In this document: positions 21,304 through 30,688 of the stretch, piece after piece
Layout: the number at the start of each line of letters is the position of its first letter
Numbering within the stretch: position 1 is the stretch's first letter
From: Planctomycetota bacterium
GTDB taxonomy: Bacteria > Planctomycetota > UBA1135 > GCA-002686595
Assembly (NCBI GenBank): GCA_016220085.1
Contig: JACRIN010000022.1
Span: forward strand, 1-52,158
Direction of reading: 5' to 3'
DNA: 52,158 nucleotides
Notes under the pieces: model-generated
What the model was told of the DNA's origin: nothing
The model's input: only the letters and a program-made list of their open reading frames with translations
The model's database searches: none
Program-made: the position numbers and the translations under genes

Positions 21304-23637
21304 ATGCCGTTTCGCCTCCGAGCTCCCTTGTGCGCGCTGGTCGCAGCCACCGTGCTTGGGGTCGCCGCCGCGCAGTCCGACCTCGCGGGGCCGCTCGCCG
21401 CGCTGGCGGGACCGGACGCCGGCCGGGCCGGGCGCGCGTTCGAAAGTCTGGTGGAGGCGGGCGACGCCGCGGTGCTCGCGGCGGCGGACGGTTTCGAGGC
21501 GCTGCCGGTCGCCGAGCGGCGCGCCCGCGCGAAGTTCTTCGCCGCGGCGGTCGGCGACGCGACGTTCGCGCGGATCGCGGGCTTCGCCGACGATGCGGAC
21601 CCAGCGGTCAGGCGGTCGCTGTTGCTCGCCTGCGCGCACGCGCGCCTGCACGCGGCAGCGGGCCTCGTCGGGCGCGTCGAGCTGCTGGTCGGGCGTCTGG
21701 AGCGCGAGCACGATCGCGCGCTGCGCGAACTCGCGCTGGAAACGCTCGGTCGTTTGGAATCGCCGCTCGCGCTCGACGCGCTGGAGCGCGAGCTCGCGAA
21801 CTTGGTCGGCGACGAGCGCCGCGTCGCCGCGCGCGCCCTCGCGCGCCGCGCGGCGGGTCGCGTGCGCGTGCTCGCTCGGTGCGAGCGCGCGCTCGCGGAG
21901 CCGCTCGACGCCGATCTACTCGCCGAGTGGCTCGCGGTCGGTTTCGGCGAAGCGCTCGCGGAGCGCACCGCGCCGAGCGCCGGCCGCGACGAGTTCGCGG
22001 CGTTCGCGCGGTTCGCTCGCCATCCGTCGCCGGAGGTGCGCGCGGCGACGCAGCTCGCGGTCGACGCGTACGTCGAGCGTCTGCGCTTCCTCGGCGATGC
22101 CGATCGCGCGGAAGCGGCGTACCCCAAGTTGCTCGGTCGCGGGCTGAACGACGTCGAGCTGCGTCTGGATCACGCGCGTTTCGTGCTGGAGGCGGGGCGC
22201 TCGCCCGAAGCGGCGCTCGCGCCGGCGCGCGCGCTCGCGCGTGAGCTCGGCGACGGTTCCGACGTCACCCGCCGACGCGCGCTCGCCGCGGCGCACGTGC
22301 TCGCCGGGGCGGCGGAGCTCTGTCTGCGCGAGTTCGACGATGCCGAAACGTCGTTCGCGCGCGCTGCCGCGGTGCTCGACGCGCTGATCGAGGAGCATCC
22401 GGAGAGCTTCGAGTCGTCGCTGTCCGACGTCGCGAGCGATGCGCTCGAGCTCCGCGGCGTCTGCGAGACCTGGCGCGGGTTGATCCTGGTCGCGCGCGGT
22501 GTCGGGTATGCCGACGACCGCGTGCTCGAGCGCGCGGTCGCCGCTCACCGCTTTTCGCTGCTCTCGCAGGCCGTCGTCTGGAAGGCGAAGCCCGGCGATC
22601 CGCCGATCGGCACGTTCGACGATCTGTTGCGCCATCGCTCCGGGCCGCTGCGGCTCTTCCTCTTGAACGACCGAGCCGGCGGCTTGCCTCGCGAGCTCCG
22701 GCTGCGCGCGATGCGCGCGTTCGGCGATGCGCTCGCGACCGTCGCGCCCGCGGAGCTGCCGGGGTTCCGGCCCGCGGCGGTCGATGCGCGGCGCTCGGAC
22801 TTCCTGACCGATCCCACGCGGCTTGCGGTGTTCGACGGGCTGCGCGACAGGATCGCCGAGCTCGCCGACAACGATCCGCGGCCGAACGCCGGCTTCGACC
22901 TCGACGCGCGCGTGCTCGAGTACGTGCGCGATTCCCGCTGGCCGGGACCGTTCGCGTTGACGCTCGCGGCGCATCTGCGCCAGGACGGACGGCCCGCGGA
23001 GTCGCGCGAGCTTGCCGAGGCGTTGATCGAGGCGCTGCAGACCAGCGTCGCGCGGCGGTCGTCTTGGGCCGAGTCGTTGATCGCGCAAGCCGAAGGCGCG
23101 ATCGGCGATTCCTACACCGACGAGAACGACGGCGAGCGCGCGGACGAGACGTTGAACCGCGCGCTCTCGCGCTACACCGACATCGAGACCGCGCTGCGCG
23201 AGAATCCGGCGGCGTCGCGTTTCGCGGACACGATGCGCGCGCAACGCGCGGCGACGCTGACCAGCCTCGCGGTCAACGCCAACGTCAAGCGCAAGCGGCC
23301 GGACCTCGCGCTCGAATACTTCGAGCGCGCGATCGCGATCGAACGCACCGAGTTCTCGCAGGTGCTGCTCGCGTGCTATCGCGCTCGCGCCGGCCGGACC
23401 GCGGAAGCGCGCGCGTCGCTCGCTGAGATCCCGGAGGCGCCGGGCAACTACTACAACCTCGCGTGCACGTGGGCGTTGCTCGGCGACAAGGACACGGCGC
23501 TCGCGTACCTCGCGCGCGAGCTCGCCGATCCCGACGCGAGCCGCGGCTCGCGTGAGCGCCAGAAGACGTGGGCGAAGGACGATCCGGACTTGGCGTCGTT
23601 GCGCGGCGACCCGCGCTTCGAGGAGCTGTTGCGTTGA
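21304..23637 (+). CDS. Secreted HEAT/TPR-like repeat protein of unknown function
   Basis: A 777-residue protein with an N-terminal signal peptide (about 1-23, LCALVAATVLGVAAA). The first third is a run of Ala/Leu-rich helical pairs (DPAVRRSLLLACAHARLH, HPSPEVRAATQLAVDAYV) resembling HEAT repeats. The middle and C-terminal parts have TPR-like segments (FDDAETSFARAAAVLDALI, PDLALEYFERAIAIER, YYNLACTWALLGDKDTALAYL). No catalytic motif is seen, so it is probably a periplasmic scaffold. The next gene begins at or just after its stop. No gene name can be given. Confidence 0.8.
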   Translation: MPFRLRAPLCALVAATVLGVAAAQSDLAGPLAALAGPDAGRAGRAFESLVEAGDAAVLAAADGFEALPVAERRARAKFFAAAVGDATFARIAGFADDADPAVRRSLLLACAHARLHAAAGLVGRVELLVGRLEREHDRALRELALETLGRLESPLALDALERELANLVGDERRVAARALARRAAGRVRVLARCERALAEPLDADLLAEWLAVGFGEALAERTAPSAGRDEFAAFARFARHPSPEVRAATQLAVDAYVERLRFLGDADRAEAAYPKLLGRGLNDVELRLDHARFVLEAGRSPEAALAPARALARELGDGSDVTRRRALAAAHVLAGAAELCLREFDDAETSFARAAAVLDALIEEHPESFESSLSDVASDALELRGVCETWRGLILVARGVGYADDRVLERAVAAHRFSLLSQAVVWKAKPGDPPIGTFDDLLRHRSGPLRLFLLNDRAGGLPRELRLRAMRAFGDALATVAPAELPGFRPAAVDARRSDFLTDPTRLAVFDGLRDRIAELADNDPRPNAGFDLDARVLEYVRDSRWPGPFALTLAAHLRQDGRPAESRELAEALIEALQTSVARRSSWAESLIAQAEGAIGDSYTDENDGERADETLNRALSRYTDIETALRENPAASRFADTMRAQRAATLTSLAVNANVKRKRPDLALEYFERAIAIERTEFSQVLLACYRARAGRTAEARASLAEIPEAPGNYYNLACTWALLGDKDTALAYLARELADPDASRGSRERQKTWAKDDPDLASLRGDPRFEELLR

Positions 23638-23642
23638 CGACG

Positions 23643-24830
23643 ATGGGGAAGGTGCGCGTCACCGGACGCGGGCGGCGGTGGCTCGAGCACGGGCATCCTT
23701 GGCTCTACGCGAACGATGTCGAGAGCGAGGAGAGCGAGCCGGGCTCGCTCGTGCGCGTCGAAGCGCCGGACGCGCGCGTGCTCGGGCACGGGCTCTACAG
23801 CGCGGGCTCGAAGATCCGCGTGCGCATGGTCTCGCGCGGTCCGCGCGAGCCCGACTCGACGCTCTGGGCCGAGCGCGCCGCGCGTGCGGTCGGTCGGCGG
23901 CGGTTGCACGGCTTCCTCGAGCCGCGCGCGGCGTGTCGGTTGATCGCCGGCGACGCCGACGGCTTCCCTGGCTGGATCGTCGATCGCTACGCCGACGCGT
24001 TGATCGTCCAGAGCGGCACGCAAGCCGGAGATCGACTGCGCGACGAGTGGCTCGCGCTCGTCGAGCGCGAGCTCGGGCTCCCGATCACCGTCGTGATCGA
24101 TCGCTCGGAAAGCGCGGTGCGCCGCTTCGAGGGCCTTGCCGCGCGCACCGAAGTGCTGCGCGGCGCGCCTCCGGCGTCGCTCGAGATCGAGGAGGACGGC
24201 CTGCGCTACGCCGTCGACGTGGTCGGCGGTCACAAGACGGGGCACTACCTCGACCAGCGGGACAATCGCAAGCTCGCCGCGCGGCACGCGCTCGGCGCGC
24301 GCGTGCTCGACGTGTTCTCCTACGACGGACTCTTCGGGATCCGCGCCGCGCTCGCGGGCGCGCGCTCGGTGCTCTGCCTGGACCAGTCGGAACCGGCGCT
24401 CGAACGCGCTCGCGAGAACGCCGCGCGCAACGGAGTCGCCGACCGCGTCACGACCGAGCGCGTCGACGCACTGCGCGACCTGCGCGAGCGTTCGAAGACC
24501 GACCAGCGCTACGAGCTGGTGATCGTCGACCCGCCCGCGTTCGCGAAGAACAAGGCGGAGCTCGAAGGCGCCGAGCGCGGATATCGCGAGCTCAACCTGC
24601 GCGCGCTGCGCCTGACCGAGCCCGGCGGTCTCTTGGTCAGCGCCTCGTGCAGCTACGCCGTCCGTCCCGAGCTCTACGTCGAATGGCTGGCGCGCGCCGC
24701 GGGCGACGCGGGCCGCGAAGCGTGGCTCGAAGCGCTCACCGGCGCGTCGCTCGACCACCCGCACCTGGTCACGCTCCCGGAGAGCGCGTACTTGAAGTGC
24801 GCTTTCCTGCGCGTCGGCGGCGCGGCTTGA
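23643..24830 (+). CDS. Class I SAM-dependent rRNA methyltransferase, RlmI-like
   Basis: A 395-residue protein of the RlmI/RlmK-type 23S rRNA methyltransferase group. An N-terminal PUA-like RNA-binding domain (KVRVTGRGRRWLEHGHPWLY) leads into an EEHEE-type middle region and a Rossmann domain. SAM motif I is VLDVFSYDGLFGI; motif IV is VDPPAFAKNKAEL. The Cys in SASCSYAV fits a 5-methylcytosine enzyme, as in RlmI. ATG 23643 is used here. A TTG at 23634, overlapping the previous stop and 8 nt after AGGAG, is a real alternative that adds three residues. It is probably co-transcribed with the upstream repeat protein. Confidence 0.9.
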   Translation: MGKVRVTGRGRRWLEHGHPWLYANDVESEESEPGSLVRVEAPDARVLGHGLYSAGSKIRVRMVSRGPREPDSTLWAERAARAVGRRRLHGFLEPRAACRLIAGDADGFPGWIVDRYADALIVQSGTQAGDRLRDEWLALVERELGLPITVVIDRSESAVRRFEGLAARTEVLRGAPPASLEIEEDGLRYAVDVVGGHKTGHYLDQRDNRKLAARHALGARVLDVFSYDGLFGIRAALAGARSVLCLDQSEPALERARENAARNGVADRVTTERVDALRDLRERSKTDQRYELVIVDPPAFAKNKAELEGAERGYRELNLRALRLTEPGGLLVSASCSYAVRPELYVEWLARAAGDAGREAWLEALTGASLDHPHLVTLPESAYLKCAFLRVGGAA

Positions 24831-24879
24831 GCCGGTCTTCGCACGCGGATAAGCTCCCTCGCCCGCTGGGGCGCGCACC

Positions 24880-25101
24880 GTGGCCGAGAAAACCGAAGCG
24901 ATCGTGATCCAGCTCAACGGCGAGCGGCGCGAACTCGCGCCTGCGACCACGATCGCGGAGCTCGTGACTTCGCTCGGTTGGCTCCCGGAGCAAGTCGCGG
25001 TCGAGCAGAACGGGCGCGTGGTGCGACGCGCGGAGTACGCGGCGCGCACGCTCGCGCCCGGCGACGCGGTCGAGATCGTGACCCTGGTCGGCGGAGGTTG
25101 A
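24880..25101 (+). CDS. thiS: Thiamine biosynthesis sulfur carrier ThiS
   Basis: A 73-residue ubiquitin-like sulfur carrier ending in Gly-Gly-Gly, as needed for thiocarboxylation. Segments [24 protein letters not shown] and [14 protein letters not shown] match ThiS. It donates sulfur for the thiazole ring of thiamine. The start is GTG 24880. thiG follows after 4 nt, so the two are translated together. No thiF, thiO or thiH is in the window. Confidence 0.96.
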   Translation: MAEKTEAIVIQLNGERRELAPATTIAELVTSLGWLPEQVAVEQNGRVVRRAEYAARTLAPGDAVEIVTLVGGG

Positions 25102-25105
25102 TGCG

Positions 25106-25939
25106 ATGGTCGGCAAGGTCGGAGCGAAGTCCGAGGAAGTCACGCGCGACGAGCCGCTGGTGCTCGGCGAGCACACGTTCCGTTCACGCCTGCTGGTGGG
25201 GACGGGCAAGTACAAGAGCTTCGAGGAGACCGCGGAGGCGCTCGACGTCTCGGGAACCGAGTGCGTCACCGTCGCGGTGCGGCGGGTCAACCTCGATCGC
25301 AACGCGGGGCCGTCGCTGCTCGACCACATCGATCGCAAGCGCTACACGATCCTGCCCAACACCGCCGGCTGCTACGACGTCGAGAGCGCCGTGCGGACCT
25401 GCGAGCTCGCGCGCGAGCTGCTCGGAACGCGCTTGGTGAAGCTCGAGGTGCTCGGTGATCCGAAGACGCTCTTGCCCGATCCGGTCGGCACGCTCGACGC
25501 GACGCGTGAGCTCGTCCGCCAGGGCTTCCATGTCCTCGTCTATTGCTCCGACGATCCGCGCATGGCGGTTCGTCTCGAGGAACTCGGCGCGACCGCGGTG
25601 ATGCCCGCGGGGTCGCCGATCGGCTCCGGCCAAGGCGTGCTCAATCCGAACGCGATTCGGATCACGCTCGAGCTCGTCAAGGTGCCGGTGATCGTCGACG
25701 CGGGCGTCGGCACGGCTTCGGACGTCGCTTTCGCGATGGAGCTCGGCGTCGCGGGGGTGCTGCTGAACTCCGGCATCGCGCTCGCGCGCGAGCCCCTGCG
25801 CATGGCCGCGGCGATGCGCGACGCGTGCCTCGCCGGACGCAACGCGTTCCTCGCCGGTCGCATCCCGCGCCGCCTCTACGCCAACGCGTCGTCGCCGACC
25901 GAAGGCTTGATCGCCCGCGCGGAGACTCCGCGCTCGTGA
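25106..25939 (+). CDS. thiG: Thiazole synthase ThiG
   Basis: A 277-residue TIM-barrel enzyme that condenses deoxyxylulose 5-phosphate, dehydroglycine and ThiS thiocarboxylate into thiamine thiazole phosphate. Family marks are [18 protein letters not shown], the Schiff-base Lys in KLEVLGD, and the phosphate-binding segments [12 protein letters not shown] and [10 protein letters not shown]. Length is normal. ATG 25106 is 4 nt after thiS. The TGA stop shares a base with the ATG of the following CPBP gene (TGATG). Confidence 0.98.
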   Translation: MVGKVGAKSEEVTRDEPLVLGEHTFRSRLLVGTGKYKSFEETAEALDVSGTECVTVAVRRVNLDRNAGPSLLDHIDRKRYTILPNTAGCYDVESAVRTCELARELLGTRLVKLEVLGDPKTLLPDPVGTLDATRELVRQGFHVLVYCSDDPRMAVRLEELGATAVMPAGSPIGSGQGVLNPNAIRITLELVKVPVIVDAGVGTASDVAFAMELGVAGVLLNSGIALAREPLRMAAAMRDACLAGRNAFLAGRIPRRLYANASSPTEGLIARAETPRS

Positions 25940-26769
25940 TGCTCGCCGAGATCTCGTCCGAGCGCGCGTGGCTCGGAGTCGCGTTGATCGCCGCCGGGCT
26001 CGCGCTCGCGCCGCTCGGTCTGGCGCTCGCGCGGAGGGTCTTCGACGGCCGCAACGTGTTCTTCGCGCGCTGGGGCTTCGCCCACGCACTCCTCGCGTTC
26101 GCGCTGCTCTTCGCGAGCCAGGTCGTGGTGTTCCCGCTCGCGCGCAAGTGGGCCGGAGCTCCGCTCGACGGCGTGTCGGAGCGGGTCGCGGCGCTGGTCT
26201 CGTTCCTACCGGCGGCGGGGCTCATCTTCGCGCTCGCCGCGGTCAAGGATCCCAAGGGCGTCCATTGCCTGGGGCTGTGGCCGGGCCGCCAGTTGCGCGC
26301 CGTCGCGCTCGGCTTGGGCGCGTACGTCGGCTGGTGCCCGGTCTTGCTCGGCGCTGGTCTCGTGTGGCCATGGATCGTCGACGCGCTCGGCGGCGACTAC
26401 CAACCGCAAGCGGCGGCGATGTCGCTCCTCGCGCTCGAAGGCCAGAGCTTCTGGATCGCAGCGGTGCTCGCCGCCGCGGTGCAGCCGTTCTTCGAGGAGC
26501 TGATGTTTCGCGCCTTCCTCCAGCCGCTCTTCGTGCAGAACCTCGGCGACCGCGGCGGCGTGTTCGTCGCCTCGGCGTTGTTCGCGGCGCTGCACGGCTG
26601 GAACGCGTTCTTGCCGATCTTCGCGCTCAGTCTCCTGCTCGGCATGTTGATGCTGCGTTCGCAGCGTCTGCTCGGCGTCTGGGCGGTGCACGCGTTGCAC
26701 AACTCGCTGGTGATCTACCTGCTGACCTCGGTGCCCGCCGCGCGCGAGCTCCTCGGTCAAGCCACCTAG
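25939..26769 (+). CDS. CPBP-family intramembrane glutamic endopeptidase
   Basis: A 276-residue polytopic membrane protein with about seven or eight hydrophobic helices. The catalytic CPBP (CAAX protease/Abi) motifs are all present: EELMFR (EExxxR), FAALHGWN (FxxxH) and HALHN (HxxxN). These enzymes cleave within membranes; bacterial members process peptides or membrane proteins, and the target here is unknown. The ATG overlaps the thiG stop, so the gene is translationally coupled to thiamine genes, although no functional link is known. A nearby in-frame GTG at 25936 is an alternative start. Confidence 0.9.
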   Translation: MLAEISSERAWLGVALIAAGLALAPLGLALARRVFDGRNVFFARWGFAHALLAFALLFASQVVVFPLARKWAGAPLDGVSERVAALVSFLPAAGLIFALAAVKDPKGVHCLGLWPGRQLRAVALGLGAYVGWCPVLLGAGLVWPWIVDALGGDYQPQAAAMSLLALEGQSFWIAAVLAAAVQPFFEELMFRAFLQPLFVQNLGDRGGVFVASALFAALHGWNAFLPIFALSLLLGMLMLRSQRLLGVWAVHALHNSLVIYLLTSVPAARELLGQAT

Positions 26770-26782
26770 TCCTCCCGCTGCC

Positions 26783-27289
26783 ATGAGCTTCTTCCCGCGC
26801 CAAGGTCTGATGCGCCGCGTCGAAGGCGGCGCCTTCGTCGCGTCGAACGCGATCGTCACCGGCGACGTCACGTTCGGCGAGGACGTCGGTGTGTGGTTCG
26901 GTTGCGTGTTGCGCGGCGACGACGCACCGCTGATCGTCGGGCGTCGCACCAACGTGCAGGACCTGACGATGATCCACGCCGATCCCGGAGTGCCGAACGT
27001 GATCGGCGAGGACGTGACGATCGGACATCGCTGCGTGCTGCACGGCGCGAGGGTCGAGGACCGCTGCTTGATCGGCATGGGCGCGATCCTGCTCGCCGGC
27101 TCGGTGATCGGGCGCGAGTCGCTGGTCGCCGCGGGCGCGGTCGTGCGTGAGGACTTCGTCGTACCTCCGCGCTCCTTGGTCGCCGGGGTGCCCGCGAAAA
27201 TCCTTCGCACGCTGACCGACGACGAGGTGCGCTCGTTCGAGGCGAGCGCCGAAGGCTACGTGCAGAAGCTCCGCCTCTACCTCGCTTGA
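26783..27289 (+). CDS. Gamma-carbonic-anhydrase-like hexapeptide-repeat protein
   Basis: A 168-residue left-handed beta-helix protein of the gamma-CA/YrdA/PaaY group. Hexapeptide repeats run from about 20 to 130. The three presumed metal histidines are present: one in LTMIHADPG and two in IGHRCVLHG. Members are zinc- or iron-dependent carbonic anhydrases or inactive homologues; activity cannot be told by eye. It starts at ATG 26783, 13 nt after the CPBP gene, and is likely the last gene of the plus-strand cluster. Confidence 0.93.
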   Translation: MSFFPRQGLMRRVEGGAFVASNAIVTGDVTFGEDVGVWFGCVLRGDDAPLIVGRRTNVQDLTMIHADPGVPNVIGEDVTIGHRCVLHGARVEDRCLIGMGAILLAGSVIGRESLVAAGAVVREDFVVPPRSLVAGVPAKILRTLTDDEVRSFEASAEGYVQKLRLYLA

Positions 27290-27581
27290 GGGTCGCGTCG
27301 CGCGTCTCGACGTCTGCAACGCGTGCGGCGGGGCGCGGCGAGCGCCGGAAGCTCCGCCGAAGTTGCTCCCGCGCGTGGGTGGGGCATACTTGACTGCCGG
27401 GAGTGTCCGCGCGCATCGGCGCGCGCTCGTCCAGACCCGGTCGGCAGGCCGGTCGCGCTCGTTTGGAGCCCGGTTGGCCGCCATCGCAGCCTTCGCAGCG
27501 GTTTTTCCGAGGCGCTCGCCCCGCAGCGCCGCTCGCGAGCGGAATCCCGAACGTCCCCAACCTCGCACCCCGTCCAGCACC

Positions 27582-29825
27582 ATGCGCCTCCTCGTCCTCG
27601 CCGGGCTTTGCCTGCTCGCCGGCTGCAACCACAAGTCGGGCGGTGGCGTGACGCCGCCGGGCACCGGTCTCGATCACCTCGCGTTCGGCGCGCGCACCGA
27701 CCTCGACCTCGCGACGTTCGGGCTCGCGCAAGCGGTCGCCTCCGATCTCAATCAGGACGGGCTGACCGACTTGATCGTCGGCAGCTACGGTTCGCGCGCG
27801 CTCTTGGTCAGCGTCGGCCGACCCAACGGCACGTTCCTGTCGCTCGCGCCGCTGCCGGTGCCCGCGTTCCCGTTGGCGCTCGCCGCCGGCGACGTGGACG
27901 GTGACGGGCGCATCGACCTCGCCGCGGCGTGCGTCCGCGCGGGACCGTTCGAGCCGGCGTGCGTGACGCTCTACGAGCAGGATCCGGACGGCGCGTACAC
28001 GCAGAGCTTCTCGCTCTCTTTACCGAACGATCCGGGCTCGGTCGTGATCGGTTCGCTCGATGGCGTGCAGCAGGACCTGTTCGTCGCGATCGAGGAGCAG
28101 CGCGCCGTGTGGCAACTGCGGGTGACCGCGCCTCACACGCTCTCGTTCGTCGCCGCGTATCGCTCGGGCGTGCCCGAGGTCGACGACGGCGCGCCGGTGA
28201 CCGCGGCGTTGGTCGACGACGAGAGCGACGGCGACCTCGACCTCGCGGTCGGCGAACGCCGCGTCGCGGGAGGTTTCCCCGACCGCGTCGTGATGCACCC
28301 GAACGTCGGCGGCGCGCTGACGACGCCGCGGGTGCTCGACGCGCAGGTCGCGTGGCCGATCGTGCTCGCGACCGACGCCGACGGCGACGCCTCGCCCGAC
28401 CTCGCGATCGCGCAGATCGAGGCGAACGAGCTCGTCGTCTACCACGGCGATCCGCTCGGCTTCCGCCCGGCGACCCGTGAAGCGATCGACTTCGGCGCGA
28501 AGCAACTCGGCGCGGGCTTCGGCGACTTCGACGGCGACGGACGCTTCGACGTCGCGGCGTCGTTGTTCGAGCAAGGCGCGCTCGCGTTGCGCTCCGGCGT
28601 CGCCGCGGGTTCGTGGGGCGCCCCGCGCTACTTCAACACCGCGAACGGGCCGCGCTCGGTGCTGCCTTTCGAGTTGCCGGGCGACCAAAAGCTCGACGTC
28701 GCGGTCTCGGCGTTCGAGACGATCTCGATCCTGCGCGCGACCGCGCCGGGAGACTTCCAAGCGATGCGCGGCTTCCCGATCGGCGATCGGCCGCAGTACG
28801 TGCGCTGCGCGGACTTCGACGGCGACGGGTTCCTCGACGCGGTCAGCGTCGACCAGTTCCAGCAAGACGTCGTGTTCCAGCGCGGCCTCGGCGACGGAAC
28901 CTTCGAGTACGTCGCCGCGGTGCCGCTCGACCCGTCGTCCCAGGAGACGCCCGGCTATCTGATCGTCGCGGACTTCGACGAGGACGGGCTCACGGACGCG
29001 ATCACATCGGTGCTGGAGAGCTCCGAGCTCCAGTTGATGCGCAATCCGGGCGACCTGCCGCTGATCTCCCTGAGCGTCGATCGCATCCCGGTCGGCATGG
29101 AGCCGCGCGGGCTCGATGCCGCCGACCTGAACCGGGACGGCCACCTCGACGTCGTCGTCGCCAACTCCGGCGACAAGACCTTCCAAGTCCTCCTGGGGCA
29201 CGGCGACGGGACGTTCGACGTCGGTCTGCCGATCCCGCTCGCCGATCGGCCGTTGACGGTGCTGCTCGACGACCTCGACGGCGACGAAGCGGTCGACCTC
29301 GCGCTCGCGGTCTGGAACTTCGACGGCAGCGGCGCGAAGCTCGTGCTGTGGCGCGGCGACGACGCCGGGCACTTCGCATTGGTCGCGGTGAACTCGCTCG
29401 ACTCCACCGCGCTCGTGATGAGCCGCGCGGACTTCGACGAGGACGGAGCGCTCGATCTCGCGCTGTCACAGTTCGGCTATCCGTCGGACAAGGTGTACGT
29501 GCTCGCGAACGACGGCGCGTTCGCGTTCGCGCCGACCGCGATCGCCGTCGGCCACAATCCGGGCACGCTGGAGGTCGCCGACGTCGATCTCGATGGACAT
29601 GCGGACCTGATCGTGCCGCTCGGCATCGGTCGACTGCGCGTGCTGCTAGGCACCGGCAAAGGTGGGTTCGAGACCACGCCGCCCGAGTTCGCGCTCGATC
29701 TGCCGTCGCCGTTCGCAACCAACGCCTCGACGTTCGCGGACCTGAACGGCGACCATCTCGCGGACCTCCTGTTCGTCGCGCCGGAGAGTCGGCACCTCTG
29801 GGTCAGCCTGAACCAGAGCCATTGA
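27582..29825 (+). CDS. FG-GAP/VCBS-repeat lipoprotein
   Basis: A 747-residue lipoprotein with signal peptide and lipobox LLAGC (Cys15). The ATG at 27582 places the signal peptide correctly, so the longer open frame upstream is not coding. About a dozen calcium-binding-type loops of the DxDxDGxxD kind are spread evenly over the chain: DLNQDGLTD, DVDGDGRID, DFDGDGRFD, DFDGDGFLD, DFDEDGLTD, DLNRDGHLD, DFDEDGALD, DVDLDGHAD and others. They mark FG-GAP/VCBS beta-propeller blades as in integrin alpha chains; the number is enough for about two propellers. It is probably surface or periplasmic and Ca-stabilised; ligand unknown. It is a single-gene unit; the 292-bp gap before it shows no gene. Confidence 0.92.
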   Translation: MRLLVLAGLCLLAGCNHKSGGGVTPPGTGLDHLAFGARTDLDLATFGLAQAVASDLNQDGLTDLIVGSYGSRALLVSVGRPNGTFLSLAPLPVPAFPLALAAGDVDGDGRIDLAAACVRAGPFEPACVTLYEQDPDGAYTQSFSLSLPNDPGSVVIGSLDGVQQDLFVAIEEQRAVWQLRVTAPHTLSFVAAYRSGVPEVDDGAPVTAALVDDESDGDLDLAVGERRVAGGFPDRVVMHPNVGGALTTPRVLDAQVAWPIVLATDADGDASPDLAIAQIEANELVVYHGDPLGFRPATREAIDFGAKQLGAGFGDFDGDGRFDVAASLFEQGALALRSGVAAGSWGAPRYFNTANGPRSVLPFELPGDQKLDVAVSAFETISILRATAPGDFQAMRGFPIGDRPQYVRCADFDGDGFLDAVSVDQFQQDVVFQRGLGDGTFEYVAAVPLDPSSQETPGYLIVADFDEDGLTDAITSVLESSELQLMRNPGDLPLISLSVDRIPVGMEPRGLDAADLNRDGHLDVVVANSGDKTFQVLLGHGDGTFDVGLPIPLADRPLTVLLDDLDGDEAVDLALAVWNFDGSGAKLVLWRGDDAGHFALVAVNSLDSTALVMSRADFDEDGALDLALSQFGYPSDKVYVLANDGAFAFAPTAIAVGHNPGTLEVADVDLDGHADLIVPLGIGRLRVLLGTGKGGFETTPPEFALDLPSPFATNASTFADLNGDHLADLLFVAPESRHLWVSLNQSH

Positions 29826-29861
29826 GCGCACGCGCGCGCTTCCGGCGCGTCCCGCCCGGCC

Positions 29862-29867
29862 TACAAT
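29862..29867 (+). promoter_or_regulatory. Candidate -10 element for larE, leaderless transcript possible
   Basis: TACAAT ends 8 nt before the larE ATG (29876), so transcription would begin at or next to the start codon. The -35 region is weak. The context TACAATCCGC resembles TAGAATCCGC before cysS. Confidence 0.35.
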
Positions 29868-29875
29868 CCGCGGCG

Positions 29876-30688
29876 ATGGCACCCGAGCAAGACGACGAGC
29901 GCTTCTCCGAACGCGTGGCGACGCTGCGCCGCCGGCTGCGCGAGTTCGGGCGCGTCGCCGTCGCGTTCTCGGGCGGCGTCGATTCGACGGTGCTGCTGCA
30001 TGCGGCGCACGCGGAGCTTGGCGAGGGCGCGGTCGGCGTGATCGCCGATTCGCCGTCGCTGCCGCGGCGCGAGCTCGAGCTCGCGCGCACCGCCGCCGAT
30101 TCGGTCGGCGCGCGGCTCGAAGTCGTCGCGACCGACGAGCTCGGCGATGAACGCTATCGCGCGAACGCCGGCGACCGGTGCTACTTCTGCAAGTCGGCGC
30201 TGTTCGAGGCGATGGCGCCGTGGGTTCGCGAGCGCGGCTTTCGCGCGCTGCTGTTCGGCGAGATCGCCGACGATCTCCTGGACGAGCGGCCCGGTCGGCG
30301 CGCGGCGCACGAGTTCGGCGTGCTCGCGCCGCTCGCGGAAGCGGGCTTCACCAAGGAAGACGTTCGGCGCTATGCGCGCGAGCACTCGCTCTCGGTCGCC
30401 GAGAAGCCGTCGAGCGCGTGCCTCGCCTCGCGCATTCCGGTCGGAACTGCCGTGACGCGCGAACGCCTGGCGACGATCGAAGCGGCGGAGGCGCGGCTCG
30501 CGGCGCTCGAACTCGGTGTGCGGCGCGTGCGGCACCTCGGCGAGTCGGCGCGCGTCGAGGTCGAGCCTGCGCGACTCGCGGCGGCGTGCGACGCGCGAGC
30601 GAGCATCGAGCGCGAGCTCCTTCCTCTCGGCTTCACGCGCGTCGAGGTCGACGTCTACCGGACGCCGCTCGAGCGACTTCAGCGCTGA
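29876..30688 (+). CDS. larE: LarE-type ATP-dependent sacrificial sulfur transferase
   Basis: A 270-residue PP-loop ATPase. The P-loop SGGVDST is at 32-38, the family segment RCYFCK at 101-106, and the SSACLASRIP segment places Cys182 where the sulfur-donating Cys176 of Lactobacillus LarE lies. LarE adenylates a carboxylated nicotinate precursor and gives up its own cysteine sulfur to make the nickel-pincer cofactor of lactate racemase. larB, larC and larA are not in the window, so it is an orphan here or serves another sulfur transfer. Its 3' end overlaps that of the convergent toroid gene by 10 bp within a palindrome. Confidence 0.9.
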   Translation: MAPEQDDERFSERVATLRRRLREFGRVAVAFSGGVDSTVLLHAAHAELGEGAVGVIADSPSLPRRELELARTAADSVGARLEVVATDELGDERYRANAGDRCYFCKSALFEAMAPWVRERGFRALLFGEIADDLLDERPGRRAAHEFGVLAPLAEAGFTKEDVRRYAREHSLSVAEKPSSACLASRIPVGTAVTRERLATIEAAEARLAALELGVRRVRHLGESARVEVEPARLAAACDARASIERELLPLGFTRVEVDVYRTPLERLQR

